From Bradyrhizobium xenonodulans (GTDB lineage: Bacteria > Pseudomonadota > Alphaproteobacteria > Rhizobiales > Xanthobacteraceae), in assembly GCF_027594865.1 (NCBI RefSeq), contig NZ_CP089391.1, positions 4,432,501-4,496,500 of the forward strand: a stretch of DNA of 64,000 nt, in the 5' to 3' direction. Of this stretch, positions 55,413 to 64,000 are shown in pieces; the first letter of the stretch is position 1, and each line of letters begins with the position of its first letter. The position numbers and the translations under genes are program-made. The notes beneath the pieces are model-generated. The model was not told the origin of the DNA. It ran no database searches and saw only the letters and a list, made by a program, of their open reading frames with translations.

Positions 55413-56822
55413 ATGAAGACCGCCAAAGACGTCCTGAAATCGATCAAGGACAACGACGTCAAGTACGTCGACCTGCGCTTCACCGATCCACGCGGCAAGT
55501 GGCAGCATGTGACGTTCGACGTCAGCATGATCGATGAAGACATTTTCGCCGAAGGGACGATGTTCGACGGCTCCTCGATCGCCGGCTGGAAGGCGATCAA
55601 CGAGTCCGACATGTGCCTGATGCCGGATCCGGTGACCGCGACGATCGATCCGTTCTTCGCCGAGACCACCATGGTCATCACCTGCGACGTGCTCGAGCCG
55701 ACCACCGGCGAGCCCTACAACCGCGACCCCCGCGGCATCGCCAAGAAGGCGGAAGCCATGGTGAAGTCGATGGGCGTGGGCGACAGCGTGTTCGTCGGCC
55801 CCGAGGCCGAGTTCTTCGTGTTCGACGACGTGCGCTTCTCCGCCAACCCCTACAGCACCGGCTTCCGTCTCGACTCCTCGGAGCTGCCGACCAACTCCGA
55901 CACCGAATATGAAGGCGGCAATCTCGGCCACCGCGTCCGCACCAAGGGCGGCTACTTCCCGGTGCCGCCGCAGGACTCCGTGCAGGACATGCGCTCGGAA
56001 ATGCTCGGCGCCATGGCCAAGATGGGCGTCAAGGTCGAGAAGCACCATCACGAGGTCGCCTCCGCCCAGCACGAGCTCGGCATGAAGTTCGACACGCTGA
56101 CGCTGATGGCCGACCACATGCAGATCTACAAATACTGCATCCACCAGGTCGCGCACATCTACGGCAAGACCGCCACCTTCATGCCGAAGCCGGTCTTCGG
56201 CGACAACGGCTCGGGCATGCACGTGCACCAGTCGATCTGGAAGGACGGCAAGCCGGTATTCGCCGGCAACAAATACGCCGACCTGTCGGAGACCTGCCTG
56301 CACTACATCGGCGGCATCATCAAGCACGCCAAGGCGATCAACGCCTTCACCAACCCGTCGACCAACTCCTACAAGCGTCTGGTCCCGGGCTATGAGGCCC
56401 CCGTGCTGCTCGCCTACTCTGCGCGCAACCGCTCGGCCTCCTGCCGCATCCCCTACACCGCTTCGCCGAAGGCCAAGCGCGTCGAGGTGCGTTTCCCCGA
56501 TCCGCTCGCCAATCCCTATCTCGGCTTCGCCGCGATGCTGATGGCCGGCCTCGACGGCATCAAGAACAAGATCGATCCGGGTCCGGCGATGGACAAGGAC
56601 CTCTACGACCTGCCGAAGGAAGAGCTGAAGCAGATTCCGACCGTCTGCGGCTCACTCCGCGAGGCGCTGGAAAACCTCGACAAGGACCGCGGCTTCCTCA
56701 AGAACGGCGGCGTGTTCGACGACGACTTCATCGACGCTTACATCGAGCTGAAGATGACCGAAGTCGCCCGCTTCGAGATGACCCCGCACCCGGTCGAGTT
56801 CGAGATGTATTATTCGGGCTAA
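55413..56822 (+). CDS. glnA: Glutamine synthetase, type I
   Basis: A 469-residue dodecameric enzyme making glutamine from glutamate, ammonia and ATP. Features include the N-terminal [35 protein letters not shown] and the [12 protein letters not shown] active-site segment, [18 protein letters not shown], the [19 protein letters not shown] nucleotide region, and Tyr398 in [11 protein letters not shown], the adenylylation site. AAAGGGG precedes the ATG. With glnB it forms the classic glnBA operon. Confidence 0.98.
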   Translation: MKTAKDVLKSIKDNDVKYVDLRFTDPRGKWQHVTFDVSMIDEDIFAEGTMFDGSSIAGWKAINESDMCLMPDPVTATIDPFFAETTMVITCDVLEPTTGEPYNRDPRGIAKKAEAMVKSMGVGDSVFVGPEAEFFVFDDVRFSANPYSTGFRLDSSELPTNSDTEYEGGNLGHRVRTKGGYFPVPPQDSVQDMRSEMLGAMAKMGVKVEKHHHEVASAQHELGMKFDTLTLMADHMQIYKYCIHQVAHIYGKTATFMPKPVFGDNGSGMHVHQSIWKDGKPVFAGNKYADLSETCLHYIGGIIKHAKAINAFTNPSTNSYKRLVPGYEAPVLLAYSARNRSASCRIPYTASPKAKRVEVRFPDPLANPYLGFAAMLMAGLDGIKNKIDPGPAMDKDLYDLPKEELKQIPTVCGSLREALENLDKDRGFLKNGGVFDDDFIDAYIELKMTEVARFEMTPHPVEFEMYYSG

Positions 56823-56847
56823 GCGGCCCGGAGAGACACGACACGTG

Positions 56848-56873
56848 AAAGGCGCCCCTCGGGGCGCCTTTTT
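56848..56873. terminator. Bidirectional intrinsic terminator
   Basis: A 10-bp stem AAGGCGCCCC/GGGGCGCCTT with a 2-base loop and a TTTTTG tail, between convergent glnA and the asparaginase gene. The AAA on the left side gives a short U-run for the minus strand as well. Confidence 0.9.
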
Positions 56874-56888
56874 GTTTGGGGCGTAGCC

Positions 56889-58022
56889 TCACCACGTCGC
56901 CGTAAACGCCTTCTGCAACTCGGCCGGCGCCGTCACCCCGCTTGCGATCAGCAATTGGGTGAGGACGCGCGCCTTCTGTGGATTGAGGTCCTCGGACACC
57001 ACAAAACCGTTCTTGTCGTCGTCGACCTCGACGTTCCTCGTGACGAAGCCGGACCTGACGCGCGTGGAGCGGACGACGAGGATGCCCTTCTTCGCCGCAG
57101 CTTCCAGCGCATCGAGGGCAGCCTTCGAGGTGTTGCCGTCGCCGACGCCGGCCAGCACGATGCCCTTGGCACCGCGCGAGATCGCATCCTCGATCGGAAC
57201 GGCATCCATGTTGGCATGCGAGTAGACGATCGCGACGCGGGGCAATTGCTCGCCGGCCGGAAGCTGATAGGTCGCGCGCCGGAAGCCGCCGGCCTGGGTC
57301 ATGAAGCGGATGCCGCCGGCGGTGTCGACATAGCCGACCGGCCCGTCATTGGGCGAGCTGAACGTCTCGATGCTCGTGGTGTTGGTCTTGGTGACCGAGC
57401 GCGCGCCTTGAATCTTGTCGTTCAGCACGGCCATCACGCCGCGGCCGCGCGCGCGGGGATCGGCCGCGACCTGCACCGCCTCGTAGAGATTGCCCGGGCC
57501 ATCCGCACTCACGGCCGTGGCCGGCCGCATCGAGCCGACGATCACCACCGGCTTGTCGCCGCGAACCACATTGTCGAGAAAGAACGCGGTCTCCTCCAGC
57601 GTATCGGTGCCGTGGGTGATGATGATGCCATCGGCCTCGTTCTTGTCGAAAGCGTCCTGGATGCGGCGGGCCAGCGCGAACCAGACCTTGTCGTTCATGT
57701 CCTGGGACCCGATCGACGAAATCTGCTCGGCGTTGATCTTGGCGAGCTTGTCCAGGCCCGGCACCGACTGCATCAGCTGCTCGCCCGTGATCTGGCCGGA
57801 TTTGTACGCGCCGGTCGCGCGCGCGTCCGCCTGGCCTGCGATGGTGCCGCCCGTCGCCAGCACGAGGATGCGCGGCAGATTGGCGGCGTCCTTGCCAGGC
57901 TCAGCAGCCTGGACTGCCGCGCCGATCGGCCACGAACAAAGTGTAAGGGCGACCAGCGGAACGGCAAGCATGGATGTCCGACGTTGGCGGCGGCTTGCTG
58001 GGCGAACGGCGTGCTTCGTCAT
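56889..58022 (-). CDS. ansB: L-asparaginase, periplasmic type II
   Basis: A 377-residue enzyme hydrolysing asparagine to aspartate and ammonia. A signal peptide (LAVPLVALTLCSWPIGAAVQ, cut near AEPGK) points to the periplasm. Catalytic threonines lie in ATGGTIAG (56-63) and ITHGTDTLEETAFFLD, with GSMRPATAVSADGPGNLY and the C-terminal Lys-containing region typical of type II. The start at 58022 has GGGGAG upstream. Location beside glnA suggests nitrogen scavenging, without a shared promoter. Confidence 0.93.
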   Translation of the reverse strand: MTKHAVRPASRRQRRTSMLAVPLVALTLCSWPIGAAVQAAEPGKDAANLPRILVLATGGTIAGQADARATGAYKSGQITGEQLMQSVPGLDKLAKINAEQISSIGSQDMNDKVWFALARRIQDAFDKNEADGIIITHGTDTLEETAFFLDNVVRGDKPVVIVGSMRPATAVSADGPGNLYEAVQVAADPRARGRGVMAVLNDKIQGARSVTKTNTTSIETFSSPNDGPVGYVDTAGGIRFMTQAGGFRRATYQLPAGEQLPRVAIVYSHANMDAVPIEDAISRGAKGIVLAGVGDGNTSKAALDALEAAAKKGILVVRSTRVRSGFVTRNVEVDDDKNGFVVSEDLNPQKARVLTQLLIASGVTAPAELQKAFTATW

Positions 58023-58104
58023 CGAATGTTTCTCCCCGTTGAGGTAGGCATCAACATTCGATACGCCCATTGAGGCCGAAGATGGGTCAGCCTGCCGCTT
58101 GCCG

Positions 58105-58866
58105 CTATGGATTGTCACGCCGCGGCATCAGATGGTCGAGCAGGCCCGTCGGCAGCGGAAACACGACGGTCGACGACCGTTCGCCGGCGATGTCGTGCAG
58201 GGCCGCGAAATAGCGCAGCTGCATCGCCTGCGGCTCCTGCGCGAGAATCCGGCCGGCTTCGACGAGCTTTTCAGCGGCCTGCTGCTCGCCCATCGCATTG
58301 ATCACCTTGGCGCGCCGCAAGCGCTCCGCCTCGGCCTGCTTGGCGATCGCGCGCACCATGGTTTCGTTGAGATCGACGTCCTTGATCTCGATGCCGGTCA
58401 CCTTGATGCCCCACACGTCGGTCTGCTTGTCGAGGATCTCCTGGATGTCGGCGTTCAGCCTGTCGCGCTCGGCCAGCATCTCGTCGAGCTCGTGCTTGCC
58501 GAGCACCGAGCGCAGCGTGGTCTGCGCGAGTTGGCTGGTCGCCGCCATGTAATCGCCGACCTTGATGATGGCCCGTTCGGGGTCGACGATGCGGAAGTAC
58601 AGAACGGCGTTGACCTTGACGGAGACGTTGTCCCGCGAAATCACGTCCTGGGGCGGCACGACCTGCACCATCACCCTGAGATCGACCTTGACGAGTTGCT
58701 GCACGATCGGAATGAGGATGATCAGGCCCGGGCCCTTCACGCCGGTAAAGCGGCCGAGCGTAAAGATGACGCCACGCTCGTATTCGCGCAGGATCCGAAT
58801 GGCCTGGGATAGAAACATGATGACAAGCAGCGCAAGCGCTGCATAGGTCAGGTATTCCAGCATCAT
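58105..58866 (-). CDS. Stomatin/prohibitin-like SPFH protein (slipin)
   Basis: A 253-residue membrane-anchored band-7 protein. One N-terminal helix ([19 protein letters not shown]) is followed by the SPFH domain ([26 protein letters not shown] start, [19 protein letters not shown]) and a coiled-coil region rich in Ala, Glu, Arg ([19 protein letters not shown]). Its start overlaps the NfeD gene stop by four bases; such stomatin and NfeD gene pairs are widespread and thought to form a membrane protease complex. Confidence 0.93.
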   Translation of the reverse strand: MMLEYLTYAALALLVIMFLSQAIRILREYERGVIFTLGRFTGVKGPGLIILIPIVQQLVKVDLRVMVQVVPPQDVISRDNVSVKVNAVLYFRIVDPERAIIKVGDYMAATSQLAQTTLRSVLGKHELDEMLAERDRLNADIQEILDKQTDVWGIKVTGIEIKDVDLNETMVRAIAKQAEAERLRRAKVINAMGEQQAAEKLVEAGRILAQEPQAMQLRYFAALHDIAGERSSTVVFPLPTGLLDHLMPRRDNP

Positions 58867-60236
58867 GGTGGACCTCCCTCGCCCGTTCGGGCCGATGCGC
58901 GCCGGATCAGCAGCGTCAGGTCGATGACGCCAGCGACTTCGACTCTCTCTCCGGGCTTGAACGTTTCGGCGCCGCGCGCCTGCCAGCGCTCACCATGGGC
59001 GAAGACATGGCCTTCGCTGCCGTTCCAGTCGAGAATTTCGGCAGGCAAGCCGCGCATGGCCTGCGCGCCGACCCGTTCAGGAGCCCTGGCGGCACGCCGA
59101 AGCGAACCGAGCACGACGAGCGCAAAGCCGGCGAACACGGCCGCAGTGGTGCCGATCACCCACCACGACAGCTGGTAGCCCGGCGCCTCGACCCTGAACA
59201 GCATCAGCGCTCCCAGCACGAAAGCGATGATCCCTCCGAGACCGATCACCACGGTCGGATTGAAGGCTTCGACGGTGAGAAGCACGAGCCCAACCAGCAT
59301 CAGGGCGAGGCCGGCGTAATTGATCGGCAGCAGATTGAGCGCATAGAGGCCGATCAGCAGGCAGATCGCGCCGACGACCCCCGGGGCGACGGCACCGGGA
59401 GACATGAACTCGAAGATCAGGCCGTAGATGCCGATCATCAGGAGAATGAACGCCACGTTCGGATCGGTGATGACAGCAAGGAAGCGGGAGATCCGTCCGG
59501 GGTCGATGGCTTCGACGACGGCATCCTTGGTCGCGAGGCGTTGCGTCTTGCCGCCTGCAACCTCCACCACGCGGCCATCGAGCTGCCGCAGCAATTCAGC
59601 CTGGTCGCGCGCGACGAGATCGATGGCATGGGCCTCCAGCGCGCCGTTGGCGGACAGCGTGGCGGCCTCGCGGACCGCCTTCTCCGCCCAGTCTGCATTG
59701 CGGCTCCGCAGCTCGGCGAGGCTGCGGATGAAGGCGACGGCATCGTTCGTCACCTTCGCTGTCATCGCGTCCTTGGGCTCATCCTTCTTGTCCTTGCCAT
59801 CCTTGTCCGGCGTGCCGCTCGGCAACCCCGGCAACGGCCCGCCGATCTGCACCGGCGTCGCGGCACCGATATTGGTGCCTGGCGCCATCGCCGCGATGTG
59901 GGTCGCATAAAGGATATAGGTCCCCGCGCTCGCCGCGTGGGCGCCGGAGGGAGCGACGTAACCGACGACGGGGATGGGCGAAGCCAGCACATCCGCAATG
60001 ATCTCGCGCATGCTGGAATTGAGACCGCCCGGCGTGTTCATTCTCAGAAGCACGATTTCGGCACGCCGTTCGGCGGCCTTGGCCAAGGCCTCCTTCACGT
60101 AGCTGGCCGACGCAGGGCCAATCGCCCCATCGATCGAAACAACCAGTGCAAGACGGCCGTTCTCCTCCGCTGAGCTGGGAAGGAGGCAGCAGATCAAAGC
60201 CACGACGCCAATCGCCGCAACGAGGGCCGCCTTCAT
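58863..60236 (-). CDS. NfeD-family membrane serine protease
   Basis: A 457-residue protein with a signal/anchor ([17 protein letters not shown]), a ClpP-class protease domain with catalytic Ser103 in HAASAGTYI and NTPGGLN oxyanion turn, about four to five helices ([20 protein letters not shown] onwards) and a C-terminal OB-like NfeD domain. The length is that of long NfeD1b proteins. The ATG at 60236 follows the family, but GTG at 60245 has a better-spaced GGGAG and is equally likely. It would cleave the stomatin partner encoded downstream. Confidence 0.92.
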   Translation of the reverse strand: MKAALVAAIGVVALICCLLPSSAEENGRLALVVSIDGAIGPASASYVKEALAKAAERRAEIVLLRMNTPGGLNSSMREIIADVLASPIPVVGYVAPSGAHAASAGTYILYATHIAAMAPGTNIGAATPVQIGGPLPGLPSGTPDKDGKDKKDEPKDAMTAKVTNDAVAFIRSLAELRSRNADWAEKAVREAATLSANGALEAHAIDLVARDQAELLRQLDGRVVEVAGGKTQRLATKDAVVEAIDPGRISRFLAVITDPNVAFILLMIGIYGLIFEFMSPGAVAPGVVGAICLLIGLYALNLLPINYAGLALMLVGLVLLTVEAFNPTVVIGLGGIIAFVLGALMLFRVEAPGYQLSWWVIGTTAAVFAGFALVVLGSLRRAARAPERVGAQAMRGLPAEILDWNGSEGHVFAHGERWQARGAETFKPGERVEVAGVIDLTLLIRRASARTGEGGPP

Positions 60237-60415
60237 GGTCTGCACGGCAGGGCTCCCTTGCAGAGCATATGGTGCGTGTCTTGCGAACCTCAATGCAGCC
60301 GCGTGCTGGCCTTGTCGTGATTGTGCGACGCAATGGAAATTGCCCCGCAGTTCGGTTGAGCGCGGGACGGTGGCGGACCAAGCCTTGGGCTGATCCGCCG
60401 GCGTAGCTTGCCCGG

Positions 60416-60673
60416 CTACGGCCTCGCGATCCGCACCCCGTCCGCACCGATCGTGCCGAAGGTGCCGGCGATGATTTCCGGTGTCGGCTGCATGCCGCCG
60501 AGCGACCAGTGCGACGGCTCCTGCTCCTCGATCCTGACCCAGACGTTGCGGCGGAATTCCGGGTTGCCTTGCCCTTCGACCTCGACCAGGAGGTCGGTGA
60601 CGCGTTCGAGCAGAGTCTTCTTCTGGGCGGCGTCCAGGATGCCGCGGACGGTGGAAATCGTGATGTAAGGCAT
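60416..60673 (-). CDS. 4-oxalocrotonate tautomerase family protein
   Basis: An 85-residue small tautomerase. It begins MPYITISTVRG, leaving Pro1 as the catalytic base after Met removal, and has the 4-OT-like helix AAQKKTLLERVTDLLVEVEG and a C-terminal beta region (NVWVRIEEQEPSHWSLGGM). Start has GGAGAGAC upstream. It is divergent from the GlxA-type regulator, so a regulatory link is possible. Substrate unknown; somewhat longer than the 62-residue classic 4-OT. Confidence 0.88.
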   Translation of the reverse strand: MPYITISTVRGILDAAQKKTLLERVTDLLVEVEGQGNPEFRRNVWVRIEEQEPSHWSLGGMQPTPEIIAGTFGTIGADGVRIARP

Positions 60674-60824
60674 GTCTCTCTCCAATCATGTCGTGTGCCG
60701 ACGGTCGAGACATTGAACCGGACCAGCCGGAGACGGCAGTGGCGGATAAGACAGAGATCGGGCAATTTCCGCCATGGCGCCCGCGCGCCGATCGGCTAGG
60801 ATCGCGATCCTGTCTGGAGGTCCC

Positions 60825-61802
60825 ATGAAGCTCGCAATTCTGGCGCTGGAAGGCTGCATGCACTCTGCGATCGCCGGAATCGCCGACATCCTGGCGCTCG
60901 CCAATCACGTGATGCAGCAGAGCGGCGCAAAACCCCGCTTCGCCTGGCAGACGCTCTCGCTCGACGGCAAGCCGGTGCGCGCCGGCGGCGGCCAGATGGT
61001 CGCGGTCGACGGCGCGATCGGTAAACGCGCTTCCTTCGACGCGATCCTCGTCCCCGGCAACCTCGTCGATCACGTCACCGCCGCGCGCCTGCAACCGCAA
61101 TACGACCGCGCCGGCGCCTGGCTGCGGCAGCAGCACGCCAACGGCCGGTTGATCGGCGCGTTTTGCAGCGGCGTGTTCCTGCTCGCAGGCAGCGGCCTGC
61201 TCGACCACCGCCGCGCCACCATCACCTGGTGGCTGCAAGGCGAGCTGCGGCAGCGCCATCCCACCATCGACCTCGCCGCCGACGCCGTCATCACCGTCGC
61301 GGACCGCATCGTCTGCGCGGCCGGACCGATGTCGTGGGTCGATCTCCTGCTCCGCCTGATCGAGATGGTCGAGGGCAAGGAGATCGCAAAACTCTGCGCG
61401 GACTACGTCGTCATCGACACCGCGCAGCGCAGCCAATCGATCTTCATGCCGGTCGGCTATCTGCTGTCGCAGGACCCGCTGCTGACCCGGGCCGACCTGC
61501 TGGTTCGCCGCACCGGCAAGCGCCCGATGACGGTCAAGCGCCTCGCCGACGCGCTGGGATTGAGCGAACGCACGCTGAACCGGAAATTTCAGGAGCTCAC
61601 CCACGAGCCGCCGCAGGCCTTCATCATGCGCCGCCGCGTCGAGCACGCGCGCACGCTGCTGGAGACGACGACGCAGCCGGTCAAGGCCATCGCACGCGTG
61701 GCCGGCTATGAGGACGAAAGCAGTTTTCGCAAGGCGTTCCGCAAGCTCACTTTGATGTCGCCGCAGGCGTATCGTGCAAGGCGGATGGAGCGGACGGCGT
61801 GA
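60825..61802 (+). CDS. GlxA-family transcriptional regulator (DJ-1/PfpI plus AraC domain)
   Basis: A 325-residue regulator with an N-terminal DJ-1/PfpI-like domain (nucleophile-elbow Cys in GAFCSGVFLL) and a C-terminal AraC helix-turn-helix pair (MTVKRLADALGLSERTLNRK and IARVAGYEDESSFRKAFRKL). GGAGG lies six bases before the ATG. It is divergent from the tautomerase gene across about 150 bases and is likely to regulate it or itself (inference). Confidence 0.93.
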   Translation: MKLAILALEGCMHSAIAGIADILALANHVMQQSGAKPRFAWQTLSLDGKPVRAGGGQMVAVDGAIGKRASFDAILVPGNLVDHVTAARLQPQYDRAGAWLRQQHANGRLIGAFCSGVFLLAGSGLLDHRRATITWWLQGELRQRHPTIDLAADAVITVADRIVCAAGPMSWVDLLLRLIEMVEGKEIAKLCADYVVIDTAQRSQSIFMPVGYLLSQDPLLTRADLLVRRTGKRPMTVKRLADALGLSERTLNRKFQELTHEPPQAFIMRRRVEHARTLLETTTQPVKAIARVAGYEDESSFRKAFRKLTLMSPQAYRARRMERTA

Positions 61803-62051
61803 GAGCCGAACTTGCCTCCGCGCCGGCTGACGCCAGACTGCCGCCTGAGCGCGGCTACGATTCAATTGCACTGTAGAGATGAGCGTTGCGGCTCAGAGCC
61901 GTCAGCTTTCGTTCCGCATCTGACTCCACTTCGTTCTCAAAGAACAAATCAGAACCGCGAAAATCGGGACGGACCAATTCCTACTGATTGGTTTATCTCG
62001 TCCGAGATTGGGAAGCGATTGAAGAGGCGATGTGGTTGTCTAGAAAAAAGC

Positions 62052-62825
62052 CTACGCCGCCGCGCGCTGGCGTTCGACCATGGCTTCGCCGAACGCCTCG
62101 AACAGTTTTCGGTTGATCGGATTGCGCTGCGGGTCGTATTCGGCGTGCCATTGCACGCCGAGCGCGAAGGTCGGGGCCTCCGCGATGCGGATCGCCTCGA
62201 TGGTGCCGTCTTCGGCGATGCCCTCGATCAGGACGCGCTTGCCGGGATCGAGGATGCCCTGCCCATGCAGCGAATTGACCCTGATCTTCTCACAGCCGAG
62301 CAGCGTTGCGAACGCGCCTCCGGGCGTCAGGTCGACGTCGTGACGGTCGGCGAAGATCACGGTCGGATCGGGATGGATCTCGCCGTTCTCGAGCCTCGGC
62401 ATCCGGTGGTTCATGCGGCCGGGGATTTCGCGGATCTCGGGATGCAGCGAGCCGCCGAAGGCGACATTCATCTCCTGGAGGCCGCGGCAGATGCCGAACA
62501 GCGGAATGCCGCGGGCGACGCAGGCGACCGACAGCGCCAGCGCGACCTCGTCGCGATGGATGTCGTAGGGCTCGTGCCGCTCACACGGATCGACATTGAA
62601 TCGGGTCGGATGGACGTTGGCCCGGGCGCCGGTGAGCACGATTCCGTCGACCACGTCGAGCAGCGCGGCAATATCGGTGATGTCGGGCGCGCCCGCGAAC
62701 ATCATCGGCAAGCCGCCCGAGACCTCGGCGACGGCGCGCAAATTGCGCTCGCCGACCATCTGGACCTGAAATCGATTTTCGACGCGATGGGCATTCCCGA
62801 TCACGCCGACGACCGCCTTTCTCAT
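62052..62825 (-). CDS. Class I glutamine amidotransferase, gamma-glutamyl-GABA hydrolase type
   Basis: A 257-residue amidase of the PuuD-like class I glutamine-amidotransferase family. The nucleophile Cys113 is in LFGICRGLQEMN and the His in GVQWHAEYDPQ, with LTGARANVHPTRF and NVAFGGSLHPEI typical of gamma-glutamyl-gamma-aminobutyrate hydrolases. Precise substrate unknown. It is separated from the GlxA-type regulator by a 249-base gap whose bases show a small ACCAAT/ATTGGT dyad but no gene. Confidence 0.9.
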   Translation of the reverse strand: MRKAVVGVIGNAHRVENRFQVQMVGERNLRAVAEVSGGLPMMFAGAPDITDIAALLDVVDGIVLTGARANVHPTRFNVDPCERHEPYDIHRDEVALALSVACVARGIPLFGICRGLQEMNVAFGGSLHPEIREIPGRMNHRMPRLENGEIHPDPTVIFADRHDVDLTPGGAFATLLGCEKIRVNSLHGQGILDPGKRVLIEGIAEDGTIEAIRIAEAPTFALGVQWHAEYDPQRNPINRKLFEAFGEAMVERQRAAA

Positions 62826-63076
62826 CTCCCGTTCCGACCTCCCGCCGAAAAAGATTCTCTGAGGATGCCCTCGGGATGGAACAAATTCAACAGAAGGGAT
62901 CGCGGGACGGCAATGCTATTTTCGCGCAAATGCCCGGCCGGAGCGGCCGCGGCGCCCTCGGTAGCGTTGCCCGCGCGGCCCTGGACGCCTCAAATCGCGC
63001 CGGAGCCCGGCTTGATCCGAGGGAGGATTTCGCGAAAGAGTGCCTCCACGCCGGCCCCCTTGAAAAGGACATGATG

Positions 63077-64000
63077 TGACGATTCCCAGAGACGAATGGT
63101 CCCGGACCCGCGCCGATCTGGCCTGGGCCATTTCGGTCGGGGGCATCAGTGTCGTGCTGTTCACGGCCATGCTGGTCTTCACCTGGTATTTTGCCGCCAC
63201 CCTGCTCCTGATTTTCACCGGCATGCTGCTCGGCGTCGGCCTCAACGCGCTGACGGGCGCGCTCGGCCGCCGCGTGCACCTGCCCCATGCGGTCCGGCTC
63301 GCGATCGTCTGCGTCGCGCTCGCCGTGCTGCTCGCGGGCGTTGCCTATCTCGGCGGCGCCACCATCGCCGATCAGGCGTCGGTGCTGAGCAAGACCATCA
63401 AGTCGCAGATCAGCAACGTTCGCTCCTTCCTCGAGAACCACGGCATCGACACCAGCTTTTTCGATCTCGGCAACGCTGCGTCCGATTCCGCCGCCGCTGC
63501 CCCGTCGGACTCGACGCCCTCACCTGCAGCGGCCTCACGCCCGCCCCTGCCCGGCGCCGGCGCGCTGGCCTCGAGCGGCGGAGCGATCGTGAGCCAGACC
63601 TTCAAGCTGCTGCTCGGCACCATCCACGGTGTGGGAAACATCTTCATCGTGCTGTTCCTGGGGCTGGCCTTTGCCGCCCAGCCCAGCGTCTATCACGACG
63701 GCCTGTTGTTCCTGGCCCCGGCCCGGCACCGCACCCGCATCACCCTCGTCATCGACCGGATCAGCGAGACGCTGGAGCGCTGGCTGATCGCACAAATCAC
63801 CGTCATGCTCGCGGTCGGTGTGGTCACCTGGATCGGGCTTGCCGCCATCGGCATCCCCGGCTCGTTCATCCTGGGGATCCAGGCCGGCCTGCTCGCCTTC
63901 ATCCCGACCGTGGGCGCCATCATCGCCGGCGTCGTCGTGGTGCTGGCGAGCCTCGCCTCGGGCTGGATTCCGGCGCTGTCGGCCTTTCTCCTCTTCATGG
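63077..64000 (+). CDS. AI-2E-family transporter, N-terminal part (truncated by window)
   Basis: The first 308 residues of a membrane protein of the AI-2E/UPF0118 family; the end lies beyond position 64000. It starts with GTG (63077), AAGGA lying seven bases before; an in-frame TGA at 63062 excludes any earlier start. Helices near residues 18-60 (WAISVGGISVVLFTAMLVF, YFAATLLLIFTGMLLGVGL), 76-100, a soluble domain with an Ala/Ser/Pro-rich segment (about 138-160), and the family motif around LERWLIAQITVMLAVGVVTW and FIPTVGAIIAGV are visible. Many members export signals or ions; this one's cargo is unknown. Confidence 0.9.

Noticed and set aside
62876..63079. A 67-codon frame overlapping the AI-2E transporter start
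   Set aside because: Weak start context and low-complexity translation; the overlapping GTG start of the transporter is better supported.

Overview
The window is a 64 kb piece of a high-GC alphaproteobacterial chromosome, most likely Bradyrhizobium or a close relative. The evidence is the very GC-rich third codon positions, a nuo operon running straight into birA, rnj, mce and a DUF1467 gene, the tig-clpP-clpX-lon block, glnB-glnA, and two intergenic palindromic elements of a kind common in Bradyrhizobiaceae. The genus call is inference from gene content and order. No phage, insertion sequence, CRISPR array or rRNA operon is visible.

Layout. 1-2030: minus-strand peptide-type ABC transporter (truncated permease and its binding protein). 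2219-3526: methylthioribose kinase. 3541-7158: a hypothetical protein, DUF1467, methylmalonyl-CoA epimerase, RNase J and biotin ligase, downstream of the complex I operon. 7160-22770: a complete 14-gene nuoA-N operon on the minus strand with two extra genes, an FkbM-type methyltransferase between nuoD and nuoE and a 68-residue membrane protein between nuoE and nuoF. 23018-26731: a TonB receptor, PepSY reductase-like protein and small membrane protein (iron uptake). 26836-30078: a MarR regulator divergent from a Rieske oxygenase and an MFS transporter. 30222-34338: small exported protein, tRNA-Asp, HU, peptidase T, an alpha/beta hydrolase and a pair of membrane proteins, one only 24 residues long. 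34608-41462: a heavy-metal efflux operon (His-rich CzcI-like protein, czcC, czcB, czcA, czcD). 41487-44017: palindromic repeat, SAM methyltransferase with a 33-residue Cys-rich upstream ORF, secreted protein, tRNA-Val and a GFA protein. 44087-51129: lon, clpX, clpP, tig and tRNA-Leu. 51284-54538: a multicopper-oxidase-fold protein that has lost most copper ligands, a GNAT protein and NAD(P)HX repair enzyme. 54732-56873: a sigma-54-type promoter, glnB, glnA and a terminator. 56889-64000: asparaginase, stomatin/NfeD pair, tautomerase, GlxA-type regulator, class I amidotransferase and a truncated AI-2E-family transporter.

Most of the window is core metabolism: respiration (complex I), protein quality control (trigger factor, ClpXP, Lon), nitrogen assimilation (PII, GlnA, asparaginase) and metal homeostasis. 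The best candidates for new biology are small and embedded in ordinary operons: the methyltransferase translationally coupled to nuoD, the extra membrane protein in the nuo operon, the His-rich loop of NuoL, the copper-less oxidase, and two short ORFs with strong ribosome binding sites. No large undescribed system is evident. Assignments rest on reading motifs by eye; no database search was possible.
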